Assembly: GCA_006503475.1 (NCBI GenBank)
Contig: RSEH01000203.1
Location: forward strand, 24,376-88,375
Direction: 5' to 3'
DNA length: 64,000 bases
Source of the DNA: Stentor roeselii
Taxonomy: Eukaryota > Ciliophora > Heterotrichea > Heterotrichida > Stentoridae
The position numbers and the translations under genes are program-made. Within the stretch, counting starts at the first letter, position 1, and each line of letters begins with the position of its first letter. This document shows positions 38,384-49,278 of this stretch, piece by piece. The notes beneath the pieces were generated by a model, which was not told the DNA's origin, ran no database searches, and saw nothing but the letters and a program-made list of their open reading frames with translations.

Positions 38384-39559
38384 TTATCCTAAGCATTTAT
38401 AATCTAAATAATTAATAACAGTCTGAAGCCTATTATTCTCCCAAACCCCTGTAATTTTATACTTAGAACAAAAAAATTTTCCTAGTCCACAAATTTTATC
38501 ATTCCTAAAATACCCTTGATATTTCGACTTATCATAAAAAACAATACATCCAATCCCATTTTTCATTCCTTGATAAACCTCTCCATAATAAAAACTTCCA
38601 TCATCATATCTAATCCTAGCTACTTTTTTAATCCCTTCTTTCAAATCTTCAATTTTTGTAAAAGTTTTTTCATATTTTTTCGAAGAATTTATAATCTTCC
38701 GCATTAAGTTGTTTTCCAAATCTATCCAATTAACCTTAGGAATAATTGAATGATAAATCCATGGATTGAAAATAGATAATCTTAAAATTTTATCAATGAA
38801 ATCAAAATAACTGTTAAAAGCTTCGATAATAAGTTTTAAAATAATAGAAATAAATTGTCTATTGTTTTCATCAATATTCAAAAAAAAAAAATCATCCTGT
38901 GTGTATCCATTTGACTGAAATCCCAGTTCTTTTGAATTAACTTTAAAATTTTTTGGATATCTCGAAGTAGTCCCTTCAAAAAGTATCTCGATGCTGCCAT
39001 GGACCACTTTGCATGGGCCTATAAACAAGCATCCAACAAGAGAGCCTTTGAAGTAAATATTGTCACAAATATGCAGTTTTGAAGGACCGAGAGGGAAAAA
39101 GTTGCAGAATTTTGAAGTTAATCGAAATTGATTAAATTGAAGTTCTTTTATTTTAATGGATTTGTCGAGACTTTCGAAGAATATCGCGTCGGGTATTCTT
39201 GTGATAAGAAATTCTTTATTTGATGATGGAAGTCCTTCAAATAAGAAAATATTGTTGAGTAATAAAAAGTAACATAATGTTTCAGAATGAACTTCTTGGA
39301 AATAGTCTCCTTGTTTAGAGTAGTTTATTTGAGGTAGTGTTAAAATAGTTATTTCATTTGATTTTAGGTTGGAAGTCAGGATTTTGTAAATTTTTCCTGA
39401 TTTGAATTTGATTGTTGATGTAAAATCTGATGATTCGAAAGTTCCTGTCTTAATTCTTAATCCTTTTTCCCAGACTCCTGAGAATAATAAGGAGTCTTTC
39501 ACAAGGGTTCCATTTCCATGAGGAAATCCGTTTAGTAGACCACCTGAATAATGCATCAT
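38384..39559 (-). CDS. MORN-array protein C
   Basis: This is a 391-aa protein starting MMHYSGGLLNGFPHGNG. N-terminal MORN pair: LNGFPHGNGTLV and FSGVWEKGLRIKTGTFE. Central landmarks: KFKSGKIYKIL, QINYSKQGDYFQEV, IKELQFNQFRLTSK, FPLGPSKLHI, YFKGSLVGCLFIGPCKVVHG, and the W motif IIPKVNWIDLENNL. C-terminal MORNs: RIRYDDGSFYYGEVYQGMKN, SKYQGYFRNDKICGLGKF, TGVWENNRLQ. It belongs to the minus-strand subfamily B/C/F/G, recognised by the GPCK(V/I)xxG element, where Cys-Lys sits after Gly-Pro. No intron or break. Confidence 0.88.
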   Translation of the reverse strand: MMHYSGGLLNGFPHGNGTLVKDSLLFSGVWEKGLRIKTGTFESSDFTSTIKFKSGKIYKILTSNLKSNEITILTLPQINYSKQGDYFQEVHSETLCYFLLLNNIFLFEGLPSSNKEFLITRIPDAIFFESLDKSIKIKELQFNQFRLTSKFCNFFPLGPSKLHICDNIYFKGSLVGCLFIGPCKVVHGSIEILFEGTTSRYPKNFKVNSKELGFQSNGYTQDDFFFLNIDENNRQFISIILKLIIEAFNSYFDFIDKILRLSIFNPWIYHSIIPKVNWIDLENNLMRKIINSSKKYEKTFTKIEDLKEGIKKVARIRYDDGSFYYGEVYQGMKNGIGCIVFYDKSKYQGYFRNDKICGLGKFFCSKYKITGVWENNRLQTVINYLDYKCLG

Positions 39560-40522
39560 AATTTATACTCAACTAAATTTAGATAATTCGTCTATATTAT
39601 AATAAAGCGATTCCATCTAAAGTACAAGTTTTCATAAAAGTATTGCTAAAAAGAAATTCATATTCAGAGAATATAGAGTCTAATAATTAGATTGAGATAG
39701 CTCATCCAGTAATCACAATATAATGTAGATTTAAGAAAATTTTAATTTACTTTAAAACAAACTAAATTTCCATACTTAATACTTATCTAACTAATATCAT
39801 ATACTTTAAGTAGTAATTTTAAATTTATTTACAATTTTGGCTCAATTGAAAACTTAAGATCAGAAAATTAGTTAATATCTTGATTCCTACAGTTTAATTA
39901 TCTTAATCAAAAACCTGTTATTGCTATAGTTAGGCTCCAAGCGATATTAATTGTTATAGAAAACTAACAAGCTTAGAAACTAAGAGAAAAACGAGAGGTG
40001 TAATAATTTAATTGAATCCTTAATGTAAACTATTAACTACAAAATCTTTAGCATTTCGATAATATAAATCTTAAATGTTAGCCATATCAAAAATATATAA
40101 TTGAATTAATATTAATTGGCGAATATCTGATCATACGGATAAACTAGAAATAAAAACTATCCAGTTTATTATAAAATAATCAGGTATTAGCAGAACAGGG
40201 TGAAAAGTGTTTAAATACCAATGATTAATCATTCATCATTTGTTCATTGATGATCCTGGTTACAGCTTTGCTCATTTAGTTGACTTATTTAAGTGATTAA
40301 TAACTTAAACTTAAATGATGATCTTGAAATTAAATTAATCTTTGTTAAATTTCTTTAAAAATTAGGTATCTTTATAGTGAGTTAGCTTTTCTGATAAAGG
40401 TTAGGTTTCTGGATGATTTAATTGTATAATATTATCTCTAAATCACATCAATTATATACACAAATAGTTTAAAGTTAATTACTCGACTTAAATCTCTCAA
40501 ATATATCTAAATTGGAATATAA
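39560..40522. other. AT-rich intergenic region between divergent MORN copies
   Basis: 963 bp shared by the divergent copies C and D. Stops occur in all frames and I see no relic of a MORN gene, repeat or RNA gene. Confidence 0.6.
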
Positions 40523-41722
40523 ATGTCAGCTAATTATTTTGGCGAGAAGGAAAATGGCTACTTTCACGGTCCTGGAGTCCTTATCGAGCACAACAGAGTG
40601 TTTGAAGGTATATGGGAAAAAGGTCTTAGAGTGCAAAAAGGCACATTTAAATACGATGATAAAGTTTTAAATGTCAAATTTAAAAAGGGAAAAATTTACA
40701 AGTTAATCAGTTTTCAAAGCAAAACTGATGAGAAACTCTTGGTTCTTAAACAAATTAATTACATTCAAGAAGGAGATTATTATCTGGAAGTCCCTGGGAA
40801 TGATGTTTGCTCATTTTGGGTGATTGAGAATATAGTGGTATTTGATGGGTTTCCTTTAAAGGATTTGGAAGTTGGGATTTCTAGGGGGTCAAACTTTAGT
40901 ATTTATCAGTTATTGAATTATAATACTACAGTTAAAGAAGTAAGAATGAACAAAATTAGGTTTATTTCCAGATTTTTAAACAATTTGCCTCTGGGAACTT
41001 TCAAGGCTATTAAAGACAGCAAGTTTTCTATAAAGGGGTTCGTTATCGGGTATAATTTCGTTGGTGAATTACAAATTAAAAGAGATAATTTAAAGCTTAT
41101 AGCTCAAGAAACCCAATCATCATTCCCAAATAAGTTCAAATTGATATCAAAAGAAGACGGCTTAATTTTTACTTTAGAAACTGAAGATGAGGGTGTTAAA
41201 ATTATAAAACAAAAAAATCGCTTTTCAAATGATGATTCTTTTTTTCATCGTTGTTTTGTTGAATGTCTTGAGTTCTACAGTGAAGTCTTTAATTGCCTCT
41301 TAAAGTTTTCATCAAAAAATAAGTTTATGATGAATTCAATAAAATTATCAACTAATTTGCTTGATTTCGAAAAAACTATATTACTCGAAGAAAACATAAA
41401 AAGAAAGAAATTAGAGAATAGAAGAAATAAATTAATCGAAGGGAATAAGAAAGATGCAAATAAAATTGATGAGAATGAAAATATTTTGAAAACAGTTAAA
41501 AGGATTAAATATCCAGATGGGACTATTTATTATGGAGAAATGAAAAATGATCTTAGAGATGGACTTGGATGTTTGGTTTTTTCTAATGGTTCGAGATATA
41601 AAGGGTATTTTAAGGGTGGTCTTTTTTGTGGAAAAGGATACTTTGAAAATAACTCTTTCAAGATCAGTGGAATTTGGGAAAACAATAGAATAAAAAGGTC
41701 AATAGTTCTAAGGGTTTTTTAG
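40523..41722 (+). CDS. MORN-array protein D
   Basis: This 399-aa protein is the sister of copy A. N-terminal: YFGEKENGYFHGPGVLI, FEGIWEKGLRVQKGTF. Central: KFKKGKIYKLI, INYIQEGDYYLEVPG, VKEVRMNKIRFISRFL, LPLGTFKAI. The usual W motif is changed: SIKLSTNLLDFEKTI has Leu where most copies have Trp. A Lys-rich linker (about 295-325) precedes the C-terminal MORNs KRIKYPDGTIYYGEM, DGLGCLVFSNGSRYKGYF, SGIWENNRIK. ATG context TATAAATG. Confidence 0.88.
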   Translation: MSANYFGEKENGYFHGPGVLIEHNRVFEGIWEKGLRVQKGTFKYDDKVLNVKFKKGKIYKLISFQSKTDEKLLVLKQINYIQEGDYYLEVPGNDVCSFWVIENIVVFDGFPLKDLEVGISRGSNFSIYQLLNYNTTVKEVRMNKIRFISRFLNNLPLGTFKAIKDSKFSIKGFVIGYNFVGELQIKRDNLKLIAQETQSSFPNKFKLISKEDGLIFTLETEDEGVKIIKQKNRFSNDDSFFHRCFVECLEFYSEVFNCLLKFSSKNKFMMNSIKLSTNLLDFEKTILLEENIKRKKLENRRNKLIEGNKKDANKIDENENILKTVKRIKYPDGTIYYGEMKNDLRDGLGCLVFSNGSRYKGYFKGGLFCGKGYFENNSFKISGIWENNRIKRSIVLRVF

Positions 41723-42489
41723 AGTTTAAGTAATTAATAGGAAAATTATTAGAGTTTAATAGGAATTATAATAGGAAAATATGATATTAAAGACTGAATC
41801 TGAATTATTATTACTTTTCTGCTACTCCTGGAGTTAATCTAAACTTATCAAAGAAAAATCGAGTATGCACATTATCAAAAATTTTTCATAATATAAACTT
41901 TGATTTTATCTCCTGCTTTTATTAGAATTGGTTAGGGTTCTAATCAAATTCTATAATAATAATTTATCTCATTATATTATTTTATGTTATATTAAAATAT
42001 CGTCTAACTCTAAAATAGTCTTCAAATAATAAGAGATCAAAAAATTTTCTACATGAAAGTAAGGATGCTGGTTCTAGAAAAACTTCGCATATAATTACTA
42101 GAATATTATATTACAGTAAATTAAGTAGTCAGGTTTCTTATTCTCGACTAAGTTAAATTAAACTCAATTTCTTATTAAGTCTAACTTAAATAGTTTCTGC
42201 ACTAGAAGAATATCATATCTATAGAAATATGCTGATCAGTTATAATCATTCGATTAATTCATGACATATAATTGACTGATGAAATAATTAAAGAAATAAT
42301 ATTCCATAATCCCAATCTGATATTGTATTTAAATAATTAAACTTATTATTTTTACAAAAAATTTTGCAAAATGTGCATCACATTGACTCAGTTATACAAA
42401 ATTTCTAGAATCTTCTTTATTTCTTATTAAAAGATTAATAAATTAGTAAGAATCTCTTAAGAAAATATTTCTGCTTCAAATATTTAATA
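41723..42489. other. AT-rich spacer
   Basis: 767 bp between same-strand copies D and E; no protein relic or repeat recognised. Confidence 0.6.
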
Positions 42490-43710
42490 ATGCAAAGATC
42501 TGGTTACTACGGTTCATATCTCAATGGTTATCGTCATGGAAAAGGGTCATTTATTCAACAAGATGTGGAATTTCAAGGGTTTTGGGATAAAGGCCTAAGA
42601 GTTAACCAAGGAATATACAAAACTTCCTTATTTACTTTAAGATGCAGGTTTAGGAATGGAAGAATTTATAAAATTCTAGAATTTTTGACAGATGTTAGTG
42701 ATAAGAAAACTATCAGTACTAGTCTCATGCAGCCAGCTTATTTACAAGAAAGTGAATATTACAGAGAGATTCCAAGTAGTGAAAAATGCTTTTTTACTAT
42801 AGAAGACAAAAGATTTCTCTTTGATGGATTCCCAGCAAAATCTAAACAATTTCTCTATCGAGAGTTAGATGGCTGTGAACTTTTAGGAATTTCTGATGAC
42901 AGAATAAGCATCCATGAACTAAGACTAAAAAATTACCTTTATATCGGCAGATTAGTTCATTTTGTCCCAATTGGACCTGCCAAAATTATCATAAAAGACA
43001 ACTTTTACATAAAAGGTGTAATAAGAGGTTACTTTTTCACTGGAAAATGTAAAATAGTAAAAGAAAATTCAAAAATTCTTATTAATTTAGATAACATGCT
43101 CAATCTCTCAAGTCTTGAATTAAGTTTAAAAACCCAAGACTCTGAAATGGAACTTGAGTCAAAAGAAAGACTTTCACTCACATCACTTAAAAAAATATCA
43201 AACATTAACACCTATAACAAAAAAATGATAATTACTGATGAAGTCTTTAATAAATGCATAGATTTCATCTTTCAAATTGAAAAATTGTGTAAAAAACACT
43301 CAAGTATTGCATATTCTGTAATGATTAAGACAAATTGGTTGGATTTAGAGAATGAAATATTTAAATATATTAAAGATAAAAGATTATTTATGAAAAAAAT
43401 TAATTCAGATGAAAAATTTTTGAATAATTTTGAAGGTTTAGGAAATTATGATTATGAGAAAGTTGAAAGAGATAAGAAAAGGATGATTAGGAAAAGATTT
43501 GATAGAAAAAGTTTTTTTTATGGAGAGGTTAAGGATGGCCTGAGACATGGACTTGGGTCGTTTGTTTTTTCTGATGGAAGCAGGTTTAAAGGTTATTTTG
43601 AAAATGGTAATATTTGTGGAATTGGATATTTTGAAAATAGTGAATACAGAATCAAAGGGTTATGGAAAGACAATAGAATTTTAAAAGTGATGTCTTTTGT
43701 TTTAGTTTAG
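42490..43710 (+). CDS. MORN-array protein E
   Basis: This is a 406-aa protein starting MQRSGYYGSYLNGYRHGKG. N-terminal MORNs: LNGYRHGKGSFI, FQGFWDKGLRVNQGIY. Central: FRNGRIYKILEF, AYLQESEYYREIPSSEKCFF, FLFDGFPAKSK, IHELRLKNYLYIGRLV, VPIGPAKI, and W motif SVMIKTNWLDLENEI. The C-terminal MORNs lack the usual Asp-Gly in the first unit (KRFDRKSFFYGEVKDGLRHG) but keep GSRFKGYFENGNICGIGYFE and KGLWKDNRI. By the ExxxEKCFF...FDGFPxKS element it groups with H and L. Confidence 0.88.
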   Translation: MQRSGYYGSYLNGYRHGKGSFIQQDVEFQGFWDKGLRVNQGIYKTSLFTLRCRFRNGRIYKILEFLTDVSDKKTISTSLMQPAYLQESEYYREIPSSEKCFFTIEDKRFLFDGFPAKSKQFLYRELDGCELLGISDDRISIHELRLKNYLYIGRLVHFVPIGPAKIIIKDNFYIKGVIRGYFFTGKCKIVKENSKILINLDNMLNLSSLELSLKTQDSEMELESKERLSLTSLKKISNINTYNKKMIITDEVFNKCIDFIFQIEKLCKKHSSIAYSVMIKTNWLDLENEIFKYIKDKRLFMKKINSDEKFLNNFEGLGNYDYEKVERDKKRMIRKRFDRKSFFYGEVKDGLRHGLGSFVFSDGSRFKGYFENGNICGIGYFENSEYRIKGLWKDNRILKVMSFVLV

Positions 43711-44039
43711 ATTTTAAGTATAGGATGATGTTTTGATTATATGAAATATAATCACTGCTTGTAATAAATTTTATCTCGTCAGTTGAAATTTTCATTAAAT
43801 TTTGATGTATATCATTATGAGAATTTCAGAAGAATTTTTATAGAAAGCAATTAAAATATATACCGCGTTCATTTTATTTTTGTTTATAAGATATTCTTAA
43901 TGATTAAATAATCTTTCAAGTATTTCTTGCAGTGAAATTATCATTTTAATTTTGCGTTAAACTCATTATTTGTTTCAAAGGCTTGATGCCTAGTAAAGCA
44001 CTGATACTGATTAAAGGTATTAATTGGGTTAAATTGAAA
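43711..44039. other. AT-rich spacer
   Basis: 329 bp after copy E; no feature recognised before relic sequence begins. Confidence 0.5.
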
Positions 44040-44885
44040 AATTCAGAACTATCATTAATATTTAAGAGAATCTGTAAGAAATGCTTTTTCTAATTCATTG
44101 AGAAAAGAATTTTATTTGATGAGCTTTCAGTGAGAAAAGAATTTTATTTGATGAGCTTTCAGTGAGAAGGTCCTAATGAAAAAATTTGAATATTTCATAT
44201 TCATTATATAATTCTAATCAACAATTTATAATGTTTTAATACATAAACTATAAGCTTTATTTCAAATTATAACTTTCCTTCAAGATGGATTATGCAAAGG
44301 GCTACCAGGATGCTCAAATTATGCTCAAAAAGCAGTTAAATTGTAAAAGAGATTATGGAACTAATAATCATTGTAGAACAGTATTTAAATCTCACTGATT
44401 TGATGTATATACAAAAATAACAGGTAAATAAATTAAATGCTTGGAGCCAAGGTAAGAAATTGATATTCAAGGCAGTCTAAATGTTGAAGATAAATAATTG
44501 GGAACTTTATTGAAGAAGATTATAATTATTACATTAATTTTCTATTGCAATCCATAGATTTTGCAAAAAATATTGAAATAATTGTTATTCTTTGATAATT
44601 GCCATCGATTAGAACAGAAACTTGTTAGTAAATTAAGGAAAGAGAGTCCTTGGAAAATAATAGATTACCATCAAAAGCTACTCAGAAAAAGAAGAATATA
44701 AGATATAGAAAGTTTTTATTATGGAAATACGAGAGGACTTGGATATTTTCTATTTGCTAATTGAGATAGATTTATAGGAAATTTTAAACAGGATGGTTTT
44801 GGAGGTTAGGATCATTTGAAACTAATGAATATTTATAAAATGATATGGAAAAACAATAGACTCATTAATATTTTTACTGTTATTT
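44040..44885 (+). pseudogene. MORN-array relic, E/H/L type, with 32-bp duplication
   Basis: At 44060-44130 the DNA matches the copy-E segment for SEKCFFTIEDKRFLFDGFP (TGTAAGAAATGCTTTTTCTA, then AAAAGAATTTTATTTGATGA). A 32-bp piece is duplicated there. At 44690-44870 the C-terminal MORN end is readable through frameshifts: AAGATATAGAAAGTTTTTAT (RY-R-K-S-FYY), GGACTTGGATATTTTCTATT, GGAAATTTTAAACAGGATGG, ATATGGAAAAACAATAGACT (WKNNR). The middle is badly eroded. No frame could produce a protein. Confidence 0.7.
44099..44162. repeat. 32-bp perfect tandem duplication
   Basis: A unit starting TGAGAAAAGAATTTTATTTG and ending GAGCTTTCAG occurs at 44099-44130 and again at 44131-44162, followed by a partial third copy. 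It lies inside the MORN relic over the former KRFLFDGFP codons. Confidence 0.9.
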
Positions 44886-45042
44886 ATTTATAATAGGATA
44901 AAGAATCATAAATGCAATTATATAACATCATAAATATATCTAGACATAGCAATTATAATTTTAAGTTTATAAAGCTTATCAATTAGTACAAAAAGATATG
45001 GTTTAACTAGGACAATAAAGATCATAATTAAAAATATCTAAA

Positions 45043-46230
45043 TTATCTATACTCATAATAAAAGACAACTTTCTGCAGTCGATTTTGACTCCAAATTCCT
45101 TTAAACTTATACTCAAGTCCATAAAAACATCCAACTCCACATATTAGATCATCTTGAAAATATCCCTGAAACTTCGAATTATCATGAAATACCAAAACTC
45201 CAAGTCCATGTTTCAATCCATTTCTAACTTCTCCATAATAAAAGCATCCATTATCATATTGAATTCTCTGAACTTTCCTAAAAACCACTTGATCCTCATT
45301 AGAAGTTATTTCAAATTTATACCCTTTACCAAAGTCCTTACTTTTTTGAATATCCTTAAAATAAAAAAAGAACTTTTCTTCAAAGTCAAGCCAATATTTC
45401 TTATCAAGAACCGAGTAAGAAATTGAGAAATTATAAAAAGGCTGATAAAGAAACTCACTTACAAATTCATCATATATTTCAAATGCCTCATAAACAAATT
45501 TTGATATGATTGAAAAGAATTCATTCAAGTTTTTTTCTTTTTCAAAGTAAAAGTGATCATTTTTATAGCACCCCTTAAATTTAATATTTAACTCATTCGA
45601 TTTTACTGTAAAATTTTCTGGATATATTAATTGAGACCCTTCAAAATGAACTTCTAAAATTCCTTGAGAAATTTTACATGGGCCTAGAAAAAAACATCCA
45701 CAAAAGAACCCTTTCACGTAAAAGTTATTCTCAAGACATAATTTCGCAGGACCATGAGTAATGAAGTTTAAAGCTTTGCTGATTAATCTGAATGATTTAA
45801 ATCTCAATTCTTTTATTTGATATGATTTTACACGAATATAAAAAATGCTAGCATTTTCAAATCGATTGTTTTTCAGTTGATTATAGGGAAGGAATAAACC
45901 GTCAAATAAAAAGAGACCGTCTATGATAAAAAGAAAACAAAAGGTGTTGCTGATGATTTCTTTGAAAAAATCACCGTCTTTTATGTAGTTTATTTGAGGT
46001 AATTTTATGATTTTTCTGGATGGAGGGTGAGTTATTTCAAGGAGTTTATATATCTTTCCTTGCTTGAATTTTACTTTTAATGTGAAATCGAAGCAATCGA
46101 ATTTCCCTGTTTTTATTCTTAGACCTTTTTCCCAGGTACCCGTGAATATCGAGAAGTTTGTTACAAGAGTGCCTTGCCCGTGAGGGATTTCATTTAGTTT
46201 TTCCCCTTCATAATGGATTGAGTTATTCAT
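45043..46230 (-). CDS. MORN-array protein F
   Basis: This is a 395-aa protein starting MNNSIHYEGEKLNEIPHGQG. N-terminal MORNs: EIPHGQGTLV, FTGTWEKGLRIKTGKF. Central: KFKQGKIYKLLE, QINYIKDGDFFKEI, IKELRFKSFRLISKAL, HGPAKLCLENNFYVKGFFCG, GPCKISQG, W motif SVLDKKYWLDFEEKF. C-terminal MORNs: RIQYDNGCFYYGEV, HGLGVLVFHDNSKFQGYFQD, KGIWSQNRLQ. It is arranged head-to-tail with its nearest relative G, 218 bp apart, suggesting a recent tandem duplication. Confidence 0.88.
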   Translation of the reverse strand: MNNSIHYEGEKLNEIPHGQGTLVTNFSIFTGTWEKGLRIKTGKFDCFDFTLKVKFKQGKIYKLLEITHPPSRKIIKLPQINYIKDGDFFKEIISNTFCFLFIIDGLFLFDGLFLPYNQLKNNRFENASIFYIRVKSYQIKELRFKSFRLISKALNFITHGPAKLCLENNFYVKGFFCGCFFLGPCKISQGILEVHFEGSQLIYPENFTVKSNELNIKFKGCYKNDHFYFEKEKNLNEFFSIISKFVYEAFEIYDEFVSEFLYQPFYNFSISYSVLDKKYWLDFEEKFFFYFKDIQKSKDFGKGYKFEITSNEDQVVFRKVQRIQYDNGCFYYGEVRNGLKHGLGVLVFHDNSKFQGYFQDDLICGVGCFYGLEYKFKGIWSQNRLQKVVFYYEYR

Positions 46231-46448
46231 TTAAGTATTAAAGAATTAGATAATAGATAAAATTCTATTATTATCAGAATCTTTGAAATGAAACCTGAAC
46301 TTGGAGATGCTCAGGAGGTTTTCAAAAGTTAATTTGATAACTCATCTTCTTTATTAGCTAAAAGTATCACAATAAATATATTTTTCTTGATCCTAAATTC
46401 TTAAAAGTAAAGATCTATATCTTATTTACTTAAACATCTAAATTCAGA

Positions 46449-47627
46449 TTAAACTTCAAGTTTCAACCTATAAAAATGAATAACTTTCTCTAATTTATTC
46501 TCTCTCCAAATACCTTTAATCTTAAACTCATCTCCATAAAATTCCCCAAATCCTGAAATTTGATCATTTTTAAAATATCCCTTAAATCTAGTAGAGTTAT
46601 CAAAAATCAAACATCCAATTCCATGTTTAAGTCCATTTCGAACTTCTCCATAATAAAAGCTTCCATCATTATATCGAATTCTTTTAATAGTCCTATAAAC
46701 TTTTTCATCAATTCCAGAAAACTTTTCAAAATTACTCTTCGATTGTTCATTTTTTATAGATCCAAATAAATTCTTTTCAAATTCAAACCAATTTTTTCTC
46801 TCAAGCATTGAAAAGGAAAGAGCAGAGTTTAAAAAAGGTTGAAAATAAATATCATGTAAGAATCTTGAATACTGATAAAAAGCATCATCAAGAAAATTTG
46901 TTATAATTGAAAAGTATTGCTTAGAATTTTTATCTATCTCTAAACAAACGTGATTATTTTTGTTGTAACCTTTTATATCAACTCCCATTTCTTCTGATTT
47001 GACTGTAAAAATATTAGGGAAAAGTGAATAACACCCTTCAAAAAACAGTTTTAGGTTTCCTTGAGAAATTTTACATGGACCATGGAAGAAACCAGCGAAG
47101 AAACCTTTGATATAAATGTCATTCATTAGGAATAATTTTGCAGGACCATGCGCGATTGTATTGAAAAACTTTCCAACGAATCTATATGTTTTAGTTCTTA
47201 CTTCTTTTATTTTAAAGGTTTTATCACTGATGTAATATAGGTCATTTCCATCTAAATGTAAACTTTTCAGATGTTGAGATGGAGTAAACATATTATCAAA
47301 TAAGCAGATTCCATCTTCCATATGAAGAAAAACAAAGTTTTCATTAGGAATTTCTTTGAAGAATTCTCCTTCTTTTATATAGTTTATTTGAGGTAATCTC
47401 AATATGAATCCAGGTTTTTGATTCAGAGTTGTTTCAAGGAATTTGTAGATTTTTCCTTGCTTAAATTTTACTTTAATGATGAAGGTAAAACAATCGAAGG
47501 TCCCTGTATTTATTCTTAGACCTTTTTCCCAGACTCCTGTAAAAATTGAGATGCTGGATAGAAGAGTTCCTGGACCATGAGGTATTCCATTGATTTGGTC
47601 GCCGATATATTGTATGTTGAAATTCAT
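46449..47627 (-). CDS. MORN-array protein G
   Basis: This is a 392-aa protein starting MNFNIQYIGDQINGIPHGPG. It shares nearly all landmarks of F: FTGVWEKGLRINTGTF, KFKQGKIYKFLET, QINYIKEGEFFKEIPNENFV, IKEVRTKTYRFVGKFF, HGPAKLFL, FHGPCKISQGNLKLFFEG, W motif SMLERKNWFEFEKNL. C-terminal MORNs: KRIRYNDGSFYYGEV, HGIGCLIFDNSTRFKGYFKN, KGIWRENKLEK. No internal break. Confidence 0.88.
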   Translation of the reverse strand: MNFNIQYIGDQINGIPHGPGTLLSSISIFTGVWEKGLRINTGTFDCFTFIIKVKFKQGKIYKFLETTLNQKPGFILRLPQINYIKEGEFFKEIPNENFVFLHMEDGICLFDNMFTPSQHLKSLHLDGNDLYYISDKTFKIKEVRTKTYRFVGKFFNTIAHGPAKLFLMNDIYIKGFFAGFFHGPCKISQGNLKLFFEGCYSLFPNIFTVKSEEMGVDIKGYNKNNHVCLEIDKNSKQYFSIITNFLDDAFYQYSRFLHDIYFQPFLNSALSFSMLERKNWFEFEKNLFGSIKNEQSKSNFEKFSGIDEKVYRTIKRIRYNDGSFYYGEVRNGLKHGIGCLIFDNSTRFKGYFKNDQISGFGEFYGDEFKIKGIWRENKLEKVIHFYRLKLEV

Positions 47628-47809
47628 TTATTTATATTCAAGTTATTTCTTAGATCAAACTTCAATCAGATGATATAAAAAATACATTGAGTTTAAATAT
47701 AATAAAACTACTAAATCTTTTTCAATCCTAAACTCAACTAAACATCAAACCATGAAATTATTAAACTTTTTTACTAACCTCATAATAATTAAATATTCTA
47801 AAAAGAAGA

Positions 47810-48912
47810 TTATCACTCGAGCATCCTTTTATTTTGTACTGAAGCCCTTATTAGTTACCAATTCTGGAAATCTAATATTTTTAAAATACTTTCAAATTTC
47901 GACAAATCTTTAAAACAAGCATCCAAATCCGTTCTTCATTCCTTGAAAAATTTTTCCTAAATAAAACTTCAATCATCGTATTGAATCCTTACAATTTAGC
48001 AATTTTTTTCAGATCTTAAAGTTTTTGTGAAAATTCCTATCATCTCTTTCTTTCACTAACTTTATTCCTAAAAATTGTCTAATGATACGATTTTCTAATC
48101 CAATCCAAGACTTTTTGGAAACCTAGAGTTGAAAAATCACTAAATCACAAATAAGAGAAACTAAAATAAGCATTCTTCATTAAAATACCTCTAAAGGGCT
48201 TCATAGATAAATTCTGAAATCACTGAAAAGTAAGGTTTTCAACTATAATTAACTTGAACATAAAAAAAACGATTTTGGTAGCAGCCTTTAGCTTCAAATT
48301 TCAAATCTTCTGATTTTTTTTAAATTTTAAGGGAATTGAAAGAGATGTGTAAAAAAGTATTGAAAGACTACTCTTGACTATTTTTCATGGTTTTTAAAAA
48401 TGACAAAAAGAAACCCTTTCATGGAAATATTTTGTTTTAGGTGCAACTTGGAAGTCCGAGCGCGAATTAATTTATAATTTGATGACAAGACTGAAATTTT
48501 ATCTCTGATTTCTTTGATTTATCAATTTTATGATAAAGGTTCACCGTACTTATTTAAAGAATTATTTAATAACAGGCATAAATATTCAATCAAAGTTATT
48601 AAAGTCTTGGAAAGTTATGATATATAAGAGATTATTTTATTGTCTTTGTTATGTTTCCTATTTTCACTTATTTATCTGAGGGAGATGAATGATGAGTAAG
48701 CTTTCGAATTAAATGTTGTTTCAACCAATTTGTAAATTTATAATTGTTTTAATTTAAGTTTTAAGACAAACTAGAAACAATCAAAGGTTTCTGTTTTGAT
48801 TCTAAAGCATTTGCTATATTTCCCTGAGGATATTTAGATTTTGAAATTAGAAATCTGTTGAGGTGAAGGACTTAATTAAACTTTCACCTTCATATTGAAA
48901 ATATAAGTTCAT
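47810..48912 (-). pseudogene. MORN-array relic, B/C/F/G type, nearly full length
   Basis: On the minus strand an ATG at 48912 gives MNLYFQYEGESLIK, matching the starts of F and G, but stops follow. Further pieces appear in order across about 1.1 kb: the middle MORN/central segments with shifts, then RIQYDD-stop-SFI (compare RIRYDDGSFYY) at about 47985-47960, and a remnant of the SKFQGYF region near 47920. Many stops and frameshifts make it non-functional. Confidence 0.72.
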
Positions 48913-49278
48913 GCAAATTATAGATAATTTTAGAATAGTCTTTTGATAAATAGGGTACTATAGTAAATTAGTTTAGATTTTTAAATAGTTTCTATCATTT
49001 TGAGTCTTACAGAAATTTTCAACTAACTTCTTTCTTCTCAACTCTTACTAATTTTTATTATAAGTACTATTAATAAAAGAAATAATTAAAGTTATATAAA
49101 GACTTCAAACTGACTCTATTATTTTATCAATAAGAAAAGAACTAACTAATCTTAATTCTTCATTATTTATCAACTATTCAAAACAATCTCACAAAACTGA
49201 TAATTTGAATAAAATAATCAATTTAATAAACCAAAAAACTCTAAATTATCTTCAAATTTCTAAATATTCAAGTATAAA
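48913..49278. other. AT-rich spacer
   Basis: 366 bp between the divergent relic and copy H; nothing recognised. Confidence 0.6.
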
